Assembly: GCA_034769895.1 (NCBI GenBank)
Contig: CM068367.1
Coordinates: 707,762,885-707,826,884 of the forward strand
Reading direction: 5' to 3'
DNA: 64,000 bases
Source: Magicicada septendecula
Lineage: Eukaryota > Arthropoda > Insecta > Hemiptera > Cicadidae
Shown here in pieces: positions 21,181 through 31,573 of the stretch. Under the pieces are notes generated by a model that was not told where the DNA came from, did not search any database, and saw only the letters and a program-made list of their open reading frames with translations. The first letter of the stretch is position 1. Every line of letters starts with the position of its first letter. The translations under genes and the position numbers were made by a program.

Positions 21181-22338
21181 GTTTCTGTTCTTCTAGCTTT
21201 GTGCTATCATATTGAATCTGCTTTATTGGCTGTGTATTTCAGTATAAATATTATTTATTAGTTTGCATTATTATTTATAATTAGTCTGTGATTGAAACAA
21301 TTGTTGATAGTTGCTTGGTTTAATTAATATATATGACTTTATGTTATAGGTGCACTTTCTATGAGGTTATGTCTCATGTTATCTGGTCACAATTGTGCAA
21401 CATATTCTTATGCAGTATTTGATTCTACTATTATGATTTCATTATGGTATTCTATTACAATGGTTTAATTGTTAAGTAATACACATGTTTACACTATTTT
21501 CCTAAACAATAACACAAGTATTCTTAATCTAATAGTATTACATTTCTTGTGGTGTTGTACCTAATTTTTGGTACATTGGTTGTTTGATACTTAACAAACT
21601 AGCTTATTTGTTATTATTTGTTCTGGACTTTATTTATATCTTGTCCTGTCCTGCTGTGGCATTCAGTTATATCTCATTTTAAAGTTTACAAAGCTTTTAT
21701 TATCAGTTTCTATGAACAATTATTTTACTGTTCTATCTTACATTTCTCTTGGTGGTCTTACGATTATCTATTTTGGATTACAATCTTGATTAAATTGGTC
21801 ACACTAATTGTCTGTGCATTTTAACTATTTACTCTTTGATTCTTCCACTATAATGGTAACACATTTTCCTCTGTTATAAACCTTCTCACTTGTATTGTCT
21901 GTGGGGTTTATTTGGGTTAAAAATGGTTAACTTGTTACAGGTTCTCACACTTACATTAAGTTTTCACTATTACTGTTTGTGATTGCTTAATTATGCTAAA
22001 CACTGTTTCTTCATAGTTGATAATCGTTATACTTCTTCCGGTCACTAGTATAGTTCCTTGTATACTTGGTGAATGGTGATTTCTTGTATTATCCATATAC
22101 TATCTTCATTCTTCGTGTTTAATTGTTTCCTCTGCTCTTCTTCTTCCTTTCTTCTCCTGTTTAATTGTTGTTCACTATCGGTGTTCTCCTGGGTTGTGCA
22201 TTGCTTGTGATAATCAATGTTCACTTATTCTCGTCATCTTCTTCAATATTTCCATTTGTGGTAGTCGTTGTTCCATAGTATTTATATTTATAAATAAATT
22301 GGTTGTTTTACCATCATTGTGGTTGTTCTTGAGTTGTC

Positions 22339-22455
22339 TCTTCTCTTCATTTTAATGGTTATGATTTTTTTTGTTTCCCCTCACTGTTTGGATTCTGTTG
22401 TCTTCTCTTCATTTTAAATAGTTATTATTCTTGTTGCATCCCCTCACTGTTTGGA
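22339..22455. repeat. ~57-bp tandem duplication near the right end of the AT-rich block
   Basis: TCTTCTCTTCATTTTAA ... TCCCCTCACTGTTTGGA occurs twice (about 22339-22393 and 22398-22455) with a few differences. Confidence 0.7.
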
Positions 22456-22697
22456 ACCTATTGGGCCTGGTTTTCTAACATTTTATATTGGCTCGTTGTC
22501 ATTTTCTTTCTTCCTTGTACTCGATGATGCTATATTACTCTTTCTTCTTCCTTGTTGGAATTTTACAATAATATATCTCTGTAGATACACACTTTTTGTT
22601 TACATTATTTTATGTACTTTGAAATATTTTCATGATCTCCCGTCACTTGACGTAATAATTGGTTACTCTATGTAACTACCAAATTTGGTACGTTACA

Positions 22698-23812
22698 ATG
22701 TTCGCCAATAACCTGATTAGATGCGAGTCTACAGATGTTGAAGCTATCCGATTTATTGTGGAAACGGGCATATCGTTGTCTTCAACTCTATATTGTAACC
22801 TTGTATGGCGACTGGAGGACGTAGAGTATACGGTGGACACGATCGACACGTACCGTCCTGACCATGTGTGCATTCCAATACAGAATTTTAAGCGTGCTGC
22901 CGTACTGATCAGCGAGTCAGTCATCTTGCTATACGACGGCACCCAGTTTGTGTTACCGACACCGAACATCGAGCGAGATATCACGGCCAGAATGATTGCT
23001 TCGGCACAGCTGAAGCGAAAAGAATATATATCGTGCTGGACGTACTGCTGGCTAACAAGCTGCGAGTGATAGACATAATCGCAACTAACAAACAAAACTT
23101 TGACATACCCGAAGGTTATGCGGAACGACTGCAACTGATCACTGAGACGGTAAAAGACATTAAACATGTGTCGTTGGACGAGCCGAAGTTTGACGGCAGC
23201 TACATTCAAAAGTTGATGTCCTCGCACGATGCACCAATTTACATTCACTACAAGCCGAACCACACGTTGGCCGCCATCGGTGTGCAAAACAATACCATCT
23301 ATCTGGCCTACCAAAACGACAACGGCGATCTCGTCTACAGATTGAACACTGTGAACTCTGGACCTGCATCGTTGGTGCTGGGTGTAGTCGGACTACAAGA
23401 CTCTAACGCCTCCGAGTCGGGCACAACGACTGTACCACCATCACCACCCACGATATCTCTGATAAGAGATGAAACGGTTAATAGAAGGGCGCAGATCCTG
23501 GGACTGGAAAACGAACCGGACGTTCGGCTGTTTACACGCGCCATATGCGTAGAGCTGAAAGATGGCAACAAGTTGGGTCCGCTCAGCGGTAGCCCCATCA
23601 CCAACGTACGCGAGTACAAACCACCGGCCGCACCGAAAGACGGTAACGGAGCGGACAACTTGTCTGTGGAAAACCTCACCGCTTTTATCAACGACCCCAA
23701 CAACTTAGGAAATCTCATAAAAGCTATCGGCAAGTCGACGCAGTTTGACGCCATCATCAAGTCTTTACAGACGGACACTATCAATTTGGCTATGATGAAC
23801 CTCGGATACTAA
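22698..23812 (+). pseudogene. Possible LEF-4-like (RNA capping/polymerase subunit) gene, frameshifted
   Basis: The first frame starts at ATG 22698 (MFANNLIRCESTDVEAIR) and loses coding character near 23030. The second frame enters around 23033 with LDVLLANKLRVIDIIAT and runs to 23812 (ends MMNLGY). The LDVLLAN/RVIDIIA segment resembles motif III/IIIa of mRNA-capping guanylyltransferases and IYIHYKPNHTL resembles motif V (KxKP-T). Those motifs suggest LEF-4, but a clear KxDG motif I is not visible, so the assignment is tentative. If it is LEF-4, the triphosphatase half would be missing on the side of the AT-rich block. The C-terminal tail (TTVPPSPPTISL onward) is of unknown nature. AATAAA signals at 23905 and 23912 follow. 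Confidence 0.4.
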
Positions 23813-23904
23813 CACGGAGAGTACAAAGGACACGGCGATGAACAAAAATTAACTAGTCTACTTATTGTAAAGATAACTGTACAATTTGTTTGTAACTTTG
23901 TTTT

Positions 23905-23917
23905 AATAAATAATAAA
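23905..23917 (+). terminator. Tandem poly(A) signals AATAAATAATAAA
   Basis: Two overlapping AATAAA words about 95 bp downstream of the stop at 23812, in the spacer between this gene and the convergent minus-strand gene ending at 24009. Confidence 0.5.
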
Positions 23918-24008
23918 TACGTACAATACACACGTCTTGTCTCTACTCCTTTCAGCTTTGCACAAATGAAGATACTACGGTATCAAGTCATGACACTGGT
24001 AACTGGCC

Positions 24009-25079
24009 TTATAAGTCGGTGTAATCACTGTCGCTGTTGACCGTGTTTAATGAGGCAAACCCTTGTGTAGCTACTATAGCGTGGATGAATTGACTCTTAA
24101 ACACATAATATCTGCTACCGTTTATGATGTGGGCGCTATATTCGAGTACTTTCTCGTACTCGCTGTAGGACAGGTTGGCTACGGCTTTTTGTGTTTCTGG
24201 TGATTCGGAGAGCATTTTCAATATGTACTCGGCACGTTCATGTGGCGTCTCCAGTTTACACATCACTACCATATGGTTCTGGCCGTCGTAGGTCAAGGTC
24301 TAAAAGCAGGTTCTTAGAACACGGGTTCTGTCGCCACTTTGTGATGACCCGGCTGCGCATAATAACGTCTATCACGTAACCCATGATGTTGCATTTTATA
24401 TCTGTGTCGCACCAGTTCTCGATGGGTTGCGAGTTGTCGATCAACGACAAGTAAAACAGACACAAATTGGTAACTTTTACCGTGTGATTGCACAAGCGTT
24501 CCTTGTGGAACAACAGCGACCTCTCAAAGCATTCCAACATGAAATACATTTGGTTTAAGTCCGTTTCGTTCATCTCTTGGCGCACTCGCGCCTTGAGCTG
24601 TTCGTCGTCTCCTAACTGTGAGTAAAAAGACACACCGTGCCATGTTGTGTGCGCGTCACCGACCAGTAGTCCCGTCTTGTCGTTCTCGTACACACGGATC
24701 GGATCGAAACTGATGCCTTCGGTGGACGCGTCTATGAACGTGTCGTCCACGTCTATGGACCGACCCAAGTTTCCGAATATTGTAATGCAGTTCAACATGT
24801 TTTCAGTTTCTTTACTCTGCTTGTTCAAAGCGATCATGTCTTTAACGAATCGTTCGCTTATCTCCAATTGTTCGATATAACCGGCCGTCTCTATTTGTTT
24901 GCCTTTGTTCATGAGCTCTTCCAACACGTCGTAACGTATGACCCTATAGTTTTTGATTGCCTGGTCTTCTTGTAGGTCGTTGCAGTTTACATAATCACAC
25001 CGTGTGCAGCCACGTCGGCCAACGGTACCATAGATTCGTCTGCACCAGATGGCTGCGGATCACTTGTGTCCATCATCAT
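24009..25079 (-). pseudogene. Unassigned viral gene, about 355 codons, two frame breaks
   Basis: Starts at the ATG triplet cluster 25079/25076/25073 (MMMDTSDPQPSGADES). The frame is lost near 24980-24990 and coding continues in another frame (DYVNCNDLQEDQAIKN, then to about 24290). A further shift near 24260-24296 leads to the last segment, which ends FASLNTVNSDSDYTDL. The 223-residue central frame has LCLFYLSLIDN and CDTDIKCNIMGYVIDVI; no catalytic motif is recognised. Size and soluble character would fit several nudivirus core proteins such as P47, but nothing seen supports a specific name. It is followed on the same strand, upstream, by the gene at 25158-25991. Confidence 0.5.
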
Positions 25080-25157
25080 TTGTTCGCGTATGCTACTAAA
25101 TACTATATTACAAGACGCTGAAACAGAGTGGCTCGAGAAAATAACACTAGTGTTCGT

Positions 25158-25991
25158 TTATACATTAATATTTGAAACGTCGCCGACGACCAGTGTCAGA
25201 TACTTGTAGCCGACAATCTGGTTGTCACTAGGTGTGTACACGTTGTGCACGCCCATACGGCTGTAGAAGGCGCGTACGATATCCGTCATACGTCGATTAC
25301 CAGTACAAATGTCGTTCACCAGCACTTCGTCGGTGTGTGAGGTCTGTTTTGCGGACAGCACGTGTTTAGAGTAGACTCGTACCATCAAATCAATGTCGTC
25401 GAATAGAAAGTAGCCTTGTTTCAGGCCTGTTCGTATAAAATTGGACGGCATAATCAGCACGAGCATAGCGTTGTCGGCAGGTAACGCGAGTCGGTACACG
25501 TAGTTTGTAAACTCGTCGTAGTAAATATTTGCCAGCGTGTGTCGCTGTTGCACGTACCTGTACTCGATAAACGTGGCGTCCTGTCGGCGATTCACGGCCG
25601 CGTCAAACATGTCTTCACCGACGAACGCGGTGTAGACGTTTTGCGTAGGCACTCGGTTGCCGTCTAGTCGCGCACACGGAGTGTCCAACGACAGCAACGG
25701 GTACCGACGTTCTTTGTAATGCGAATCGACGGTGGCCAGTGTTTTATCATCCAACCGCGTGTCGGAAAATATATATAAACGACGCGGCGTGCCGACCGGA
25801 ATCATTGTCTCGTGGACCTTCGGCGATACGCCATCCGCCACGCCGACTATATAGATATCCACAAACCGTTGTTGCGACTCTTCATCGCCACCAGTCATCA
25901 ACTGTCGATATTCTCCAAACGTTATCGAAGTCGTATACGGACGAGCGTACGCATACTTTGACGTATTGTACGCGTTCTTGTACAACTCCAT
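25158..25991 (-). CDS. Unassigned viral protein, 277 residues
   Basis: An intact frame from ATG 25989-25991 (MELYKNAYNTSKYAYARPY). The same frame is open upstream to a TTG at 26045, but the ATG is the better start. It is rich in Tyr and Asp, with no signal peptide, no transmembrane helix and no recognised motif; segments such as LALPADNAMLVLIMPSNF and GYFLFDDIDLMVRVY look like a folded enzyme or structural core. It is divergent from the kinase gene starting at 26048 with only 56 bp between starts, so they probably share a bidirectional promoter. Family unknown. Confidence 0.6.
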   Translation of the reverse strand: MELYKNAYNTSKYAYARPYTTSITFGEYRQLMTGGDEESQQRFVDIYIVGVADGVSPKVHETMIPVGTPRRLYIFSDTRLDDKTLATVDSHYKERRYPLLSLDTPCARLDGNRVPTQNVYTAFVGEDMFDAAVNRRQDATFIEYRYVQQRHTLANIYYDEFTNYVYRLALPADNAMLVLIMPSNFIRTGLKQGYFLFDDIDLMVRVYSKHVLSAKQTSHTDEVLVNDICTGNRRMTDIVRAFYSRMGVHNVYTPSDNQIVGYKYLTLVVGDVSNINV

Positions 25992-26047
25992 CGCTCGTTT
26001 ACTATATTGTACCGAATGTATAGTGAACTGTATCGCCAGCCACAAAC

Positions 26048-26931
26048 ATGGATCTCGTTGCTAACACAGTACCGCAACCCACCGTCCCCGACGCAGACAC
26101 GCTAGAAGGTAATATATCTGATCGTTCGTCATCGTTCAGTAGCATTACTGCATCATCGCCATCACCATCGTCATCAAACGCCATAGCCGAGACAGAAAAC
26201 AAGCGCAAGACCGACATATCGTGGTACGGCGAAAGAAGCATAGTTAACTATAATCCGCCGTGGCCTGTGTGTAGTACAACGCGATCTCCAAACGGGTCAA
26301 ACGACAACGCTGCCGTCCAACGCCGGCTCAAATTCTCGACAAGCTGAACAACTGGAGAGACTACCGCAGCATAAGCATAGACGGCATGAACGGGACCGGT
26401 AAAAGCACGTTGGCTCGTTCCATGAAAATGTACATGAAAATAAATATACACTGTCCGGACATCACCAGTGGGTCGAATTATAATTACGATCCGTTACGCG
26501 CGTTAGAGTACATAATGTTTCAACCTCTGTACGACACGAATGAGGCGTTTGTCGTGTGGGACCGATGTCGGTATTCGAATCTCATCTTTTACTACATCCA
26601 CTATTTGATGAGCGTGTACAGTGAAACGCCGATGCCTGGACCCGACGACGAAGAACCGATCTTCTGCATCAACAACCTGGCGTTGGGCACCGCACTGTTC
26701 ACGACCGTCAGCTACATGAAGGATATATGCGCAGACCCTATACTGTTCATAGTGTGCAGCGACTTGCGACTCGTTATGCAGGCGCTGTTGTCTCGTGGCG
26801 GAGCCAACGACGTGTACAACGCTAAAGAACGAAACTACCAAATGGCACAGTACCACGTGTACCGATATTTCGCTCATCTGTTGGACGCACCGCTACTTGA
26901 TTTGAGTGTGCGGTTCGAGACGGCCACATGA
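26048..26931 (+). pseudogene. Second nucleoside (thymidine) kinase-like gene, frameshifted
   Basis: A low-complexity Ser-rich leader (MDLVANTVPQPTVPDAD, then SSSFSSITASSPSPSSS) occupies the first frame to about 26347. The kinase domain is in a second frame that is open from about 26275. It has a classical Walker A, SIDGMNGTGKSTLARS (GTGKST near 26395-26412), the WDRCRYSNLIFYY motif corresponding to the DR(Y/H) segment of thymidylate/deoxynucleoside kinases, and PILFIVCSDLRLVMQALLSRG with an Arg-rich LID-like region after it. The two frames overlap at 26275-26347, implying one single-base frame change. It ends FETAT with TGA at 26929-26931. Nudiviruses often have two or three tk paralogues, consistent with the copy at 12.2 kb. 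Confidence 0.65.
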
Positions 26932-27030
26932 CACTGGACGAGATACACATGGAAGTGAAACGCCGTGTTGACATTCCAAACCGGCTCGATCAAACCACGC
27001 CACAGTCGCCCCCACACAAAGAGTCTATAA
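26928..27030 (+). pseudogene. Viral reading frame cut by the junction with the host array
   Basis: ATG at 26928 overlaps the kinase stop as ATGA. The frame (MTLDEIHMEVKRRVDIP) is viral in base composition up to about 27030, then runs into array-derived DNA and stops at 27078-27080. It is either a separate small gene or the true C-terminus of the kinase reached by a frame change. Either way the viral sequence ends here without its own stop. Confidence 0.4.
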
Positions 27031-27295
27031 AACATCATTACCATATTTATACAGAACAGTTCTTTGAGCTTTGGTCATAAATACCAACAGAAAATCGTTT
27101 TCTTTCAGCTGAGAAAACTCGTAAGTAATTACACCTTGTGGTTTATAAATCACTAATGCAGTGTCCTTTGATGTTTTAAGATGTTCAACTCAAGCCTCGA
27201 TGCTTACAGGGTCAGATGGATGTTTTGTGGCTTCATCATTTAGATTAAAGCTTTTTTCAATATTTATAATATCTTTTTTGTTCATTAGGTGAATT
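27031..27295 (-). pseudogene. Array copy 1, distal fragment of the MULE-type gene (left of copia)
   Basis: Matches the segment of other copies coding SIEAWVEDLKTSKDTALVIYK to LYKYGND. It is cut on the left by the viral junction at 27030/27031, so the catalytic DDE part is missing, and on the right by the copia LTR. Its sequence resumes at 31784. Confidence 0.85.
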
Positions 27296-27500
27296 TGTTA
27301 AAGTGTGGATTGAAGAAATATAAGACTTTTCACAGTATAATAAAGTTTATTAAACCATACACAATACATACTTAATACACAGTACTACGACACGTGCTTC
27401 ACTCACGGCGTCTTGCTACAAACTGAAAACTAACAAACTTATACATGCTCACGCGCATTACATATATTATACAATATAAATGTATTGCATATATCCAACA
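27296..27500 (-). repeat. copia 3' LTR
   Basis: 205 bp, TGTT...AACA ends. It is preceded (in element orientation) by the purine tract AAGGAGGCG at 27501-27509, a plausible polypurine tract. Confidence 0.93.
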
Positions 27501-27560
27501 CGCCTCCTTACATTTATATTGTATTTACAAATTCAATTTTTACAAATACACATTTCAAGT

Positions 27561-28270
27561 TCAACTTTTCAAGTTCAGCATAGTTCGAAATCTCTCAAAC
27601 TTTTCTTTACACAATGACTTTGTAAATATATCAGCAATATTATCATCAGAGTTTACCTTCACAACATTAATCATATTTTGTTTTATACATTCGTGTACAT
27701 AATGGTAATGAACTTCAATATGTTTAGAATTTTTCGTAAAACTTCCATACTTTGCTAAACTTATCGCTCCCGAATTATCTTCAAAAATACTAATCGGTTT
27801 TTCTAAAGTTACATTAAACAATTTTAGCAATTCTTTCACAACTTTCAATTCACTCACAGCTTCCGACAACGCTACATACTCTGCATATGTCGAAGCCTTT
27901 GTTACACACTTTTGTTTTCTAGACTTCCAATAAATTACATTACCAAATAATCGAATTACATAACCAGTTGTAGATTTTCTGTCCAAATGGTCACCAGCCC
28001 AATCGGCATCAACATAACAATCTATAATTTCAGAATTATCATTTCTTTTATAAGTCAATTTTAAATCTTTCGTTAAATACAAGTACTTTAATATTCGCAA
28101 AGCATATTTAAAGTGTGTTTCATTATAACAATTCTGATATCTACTTAAATAATTTACACTAAAGCTTATATCAGGCCTTGTAGCTGAGCTTATATATAAT
28201 AATGCACCAATTAAATTTCTATATTGAATATTCCTTCCACAAATATCAGACTTTTCAACTTTTAAATTAT
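27561..28270 (-). pseudogene. copia RNase H and end of reverse transcriptase
   Basis: Contains CYVDADWAGDHLDRKSTTGY, the typical copia RNase H start with its catalytic Asp, then KASTYAEYVALSEAVSE and KHIEVHYHYVHE, and ends near DIFTKSL. Upstream the same frame reads RNLIGALLYISSATRPDIS, the RT connection domain. It is separated from the preceding RT segment by a frame change near 28265-28275. Confidence 0.9.
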
Positions 28271-28657
28271 CTCCATAGGTGTATTATACATCTTACTGTT
28301 TTCTAAATTATACTTTCTTACTAATGACTCAATATATTTTGTTTGACTTAATTTTATTCCACATTTACGGAACTCATACTCTACGGTAATACCAAGATAT
28401 TCTTTAATTTTACCAAGATCTTTCATTTTAAATTTTTCTGATAAAAGTTTCTTAATATTTTGCATTTTTTCTTTGTTACGTCCACAAATTAATAAATCAT
28501 CCACAAATATTAATAAATAAATAGTATCTTTTCCATTTCCAAAAGTATATAAACAATAATCTAAATTACTTTTCTTAACACCCAAACTTATTAAAAATTT
28601 ATCAAGACATTCATACCAAGCTCTGGGACTTTCTTTTAAACCATAAAAGCTTTTATT
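28262..28657 (-). pseudogene. copia reverse transcriptase, catalytic segment
   Basis: Includes KSFYGLKESPRAWYECLD and the catalytic LLIFVDDLLICG (the YVDD-type box with F in place of Y). The frame is broken on both sides (about 28657 and 28270). Confidence 0.9.
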
Positions 28658-29388
28658 AACTTACACACTCTATTTGTGCCATCCTCATAACCTTTTGGTT
28701 GATGGACATATACCTCAGAACTTACTTTACCATTTAGAAATGCAGTTTCTACATCCATTTGTTCAATAATTAGACCCATTTGACAACAGTATGATAATAA
28801 AATCTTTAAAGTTTGCATTCTCGCAACAGGAGAATAAACATCATCAATTTTATCGGTTTGCTGAAAACCTCTTACAACTAACCTGGCCTTATAAGCATTG
28901 TCAGACTTTTTTGTATAAATCCATTTTACATCCAATATTTTTTTACCATTTACATTTTCAACTAATTGCCAAGTCTTATTTTTATTTAACGAATCAATTT
29001 CTTTATCCATAGCTTTTGACCAATACTTACTTTCATTGCTCTCAATCGCCTCCTCAAATGTACTAGGAGTATCTGCTCTACAATAATTTGCAAAAATATT
29101 ACTATTATATACATAATAATCTTCATATCTTTTTGGTGGGTTTCTTATGCGCTCAGATTTTTTTATTTTATTTTCATTTTCATCCCCTAGATTTTCATCT
29201 GTACCTTTAAAGCTATCATCAAGAGATTCATTATCTGTAGATTCATATACTTCTTCATCAGACTCACATTCATTCAAGCCAATACATTTTACATTTTCTT
29301 CAACAATATCAACATGTCTAGCCACTATTACTTTTCCATTAATTAGCACTCTATAACCAACTTCACTATAACCGATCAAAATTCCCAT
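28636..29388 (-). pseudogene. copia integrase tail and N-terminal reverse transcriptase
   Basis: Begins with the integrase-end signature GILIGYSEVGYRVLI and continues through the acidic linker to WSKAMDKEIDSLNKNKTW, KARLVVRGFQQ, YSPVARMQTLK and MDVETAFLNG, the copia RT N-terminal motifs including the first catalytic Asp. It ends after RVCKLIK by a frame change near 28657. Confidence 0.9.
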
Positions 29389-29389
29389 A

Positions 29390-30871
29390 TCAGCCTTTTT
29401 TATCCCACTTAGAAAATCTTTTTTGTTCCGGTTTTCTTACAAAAACTTTACTACCATATAAATGTAAATTTGAAACATTCGGTTTCATCCCAAAAAATAT
29501 TTCATAAGGAGTTTTCTTTTCTATAGTATTTGATAACGTACGATTTTTCAAATAAGTAGCAGCACAAACTATTTCAGGCCAATATTTTTTATGGATTTGT
29601 GCTTCAGCTAATAAACAACGTGACATATCCATTATCGTTCTGTTAAACCGTTCTGCGGTTCCATTTAATTCATGTATGTAAGCAGGACAATTATTAATTA
29701 TAATACCTTTTTCTTTGGCAAAATTATAAATATTACCATTTAAGTATTCTTTCCCATTATCACACCTCAAAAATTTAATTCTTTTACCCGTTAAGTTTTC
29801 ACATTCATTTACATATTGAACAAGACAATTGAAAACTTCTACTTTAGACATCATGGTATAAACTTTAGCTATCTTACTGTAATCATCAATAAAGGAAATA
29901 AAGTATTTTTCCCCGTTTAGACCAGCTGTTTTAAAAGGTCCACACACATCAGTATGAACAATTTCTAAAATATCTTTTGCTCTTTTTCTATTATTTTCAA
30001 ATGGAATATTATGCATTTTATTTTCAACACATATTTTGCACTTCATGAATTCTGATTCAAGTTCATTTGGAATACCACTTAACAATTTATGTTTACACAA
30101 AATATTCAAATAATTAAAATTTACATGGCCCAGCATACGATGCCACCTTTCTTTTTTACTCATATTATCACAATTTTTATTTGCAACATTTACCAATGAC
30201 TCTACATTTTTTAATTTACTTTTCATCTTATATAGACCATTTTCTTTCCAAGCTACAGCTGTAGTATTTCCAAAATTATCAATAATTTTTGTCATTTTAC
30301 CTTTAGAAATAATAGTATTATTTTCCGTTATTTTACCATAACTTATTAAATTTGTATGCATATCTTTAGCATAAAATACATTTTGCATGTTTACTTCATT
30401 TCTCTTACCAAAAAGATCAAAGTAACTTACCACATTACCAATTTTAGTTGCTTTTACAACTCTATTATCTCCCAAATAAACATTAACAGGTTCTTTAAGT
30501 ATCATACATTTATCAAAATATTTATCATTATTTATTATATGGTCAGTACAACCGCAATCTAATAACCAATTAATCTCGCAATTATTAAACTTATCTTTAT
30601 CTACCTTACTATTATGCGCCGTGTGATAGTCGACTCTTATAACCCATGCGCTCGTATCTGGATTCTTCTGCTGCGACTGAGTTGCTTGATGTGCTCTTGC
30701 ACCTCGCTGACTTCGAAAATTGCCATGCCGTCTGGCGTAGTTACTTTTTTCGGTTTCTTGTCTGCCTCGTGGTGCTCGCCATGTATTGCTGCTGCCTGCC
30801 GCTTGGCCACCATATTTACAGTCTCTCTTGATATGACCAGTTTTGCCACATTGAAAGCATGTTCGCAGTTG
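29390..30871 (-). pseudogene. copia CCHC knuckle, protease and integrase core
   Basis: The open frame from the gag stop reads a CCHC zinc knuckle (CFQCGKTGHIKRDC), the protease site LDCGCTDH (D-x-G type), an integrase HHCC region (WHRMLGH...CKIC) and DDE core segments (HTDVCGPF, FIDDYS, LRCDNGKEY, NGTAERFNRT). It ends at 29390 where an A-run (plus T-run 29396-29401) causes a frame change before the GILIGYS motif. It would be one frame with gag if not for the TGA at 30872-30874. Confidence 0.92.
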
Positions 30872-31504
30872 TCAACTTTTATCCGCCATGAATGCGTTAG
30901 ATTTTCGTCCAGGATATTCATCCTTTTGATGCTTTATTTCAGTCATTTGAATTTTACTTTTCACATAATCCACAGTTTGATCTTCTTTTAATGCATCTAT
31001 TAAATCGCCTATATAACTGTATGAATCCGGCAACGTATTTAACATATAATTTAATTTTTCTTTTTCTGACACAGTAGCACCCGCGTTTTTACGCTCTTTC
31101 ACAGTTTTTTCAAAATCACTGAAGAATGTCGCTGCATCAGTATAATTTTTAAGTCTTAATTTTTCCAATTTATTTCTATATACAATTTGCAATGCCGTAG
31201 ACTTTTTCAAATACATTTCATCAAACTTTTGAATTATTTCATACGCCGTTGTTTTATCACTAATAAATTCCAATTGCTTATTCGTTATATTACTGTATAT
31301 ATAGTTCATAACCTTTAAATCATTATCGTCCCACGGGTCTTTATCCTGTGCCGTTTTTGCTTGTGTTATCACTTCATCACATTTTTTAAATTTCAAAAAC
31401 AACACAATACGTTTTCTCCACATACTATAGTCCTCTCCATCAAACACTGGAATTGTAATGTATTGTACTTCGCCATTTTTCCGTATCACAGCATGCGACA
31501 GCAC
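30872..31504 (-). CDS. copia gag (capsid) protein
   Basis: 210 residues with the UBN2/copia gag pattern: FDGEDYSMWRKRIVLFLK near the start, then AYEIIQKFDEMYLKKS, YIGDLIDALKE and YVKSKI. The stop TGA at 30872-30874 falls between capsid and zinc knuckle in the same frame. It could be a point mutation, or a leaky stop separating Gag from Pol; one copy cannot distinguish these. Confidence 0.88.
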   Translation of the reverse strand: MLSHAVIRKNGEVQYITIPVFDGEDYSMWRKRIVLFLKFKKCDEVITQAKTAQDKDPWDDNDLKVMNYIYSNITNKQLEFISDKTTAYEIIQKFDEMYLKKSTALQIVYRNKLEKLRLKNYTDAATFFSDFEKTVKERKNAGATVSEKEKLNYMLNTLPDSYSYIGDLIDALKEDQTVDYVKSKIQMTEIKHQKDEYPGRKSNAFMADKS

Positions 31505-31561
31505 AAAAAAACGATACTATACTCACTTAAACTCTTGACCACAAGTTTATTAAACCACGCA

Positions 31562-31573
31562 CCTCTGCTATCA
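31562..31573 (-). promoter_or_regulatory. copia primer-binding site (initiator tRNA-Met type)
   Basis: Immediately inside the 5' LTR the element strand reads TGATAGCAGAGG, which matches the complement of the 3' end of animal initiator tRNA-Met at 11 of 12 positions. Whole-3'-end priming differs from the internal-tRNA priming of Drosophila copia. Confidence 0.6.

Larger units (their letters stand above)
18320..22640. other. AT-rich, T-skewed interruption with no supported gene
   Basis: About 4.3 kb of very AT-rich DNA between two viral gene blocks. From about 20.4 kb to 22.6 kb the plus strand is strongly T/pyrimidine-rich. Short reading frames here (for example 18808-19146) have no recognisable features. 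Two internal duplications are listed separately. No terminal repeats or convincing target duplication were found, so whether this is a host insertion or relic viral spacer is not resolved. Confidence 0.55.

Noticed and set aside
22676-23314. 212-residue minus-strand frame over the possible LEF-4-like gene
   Set aside because: Antisense shadow without features; the plus-strand frames have a better start, motif-like segments and a following poly(A) signal.
30637-30921. 94-residue minus-strand frame over the copia zinc-knuckle region
   Set aside because: The adjacent frame carries the CCHC knuckle and protease motif; this one is a shadow.
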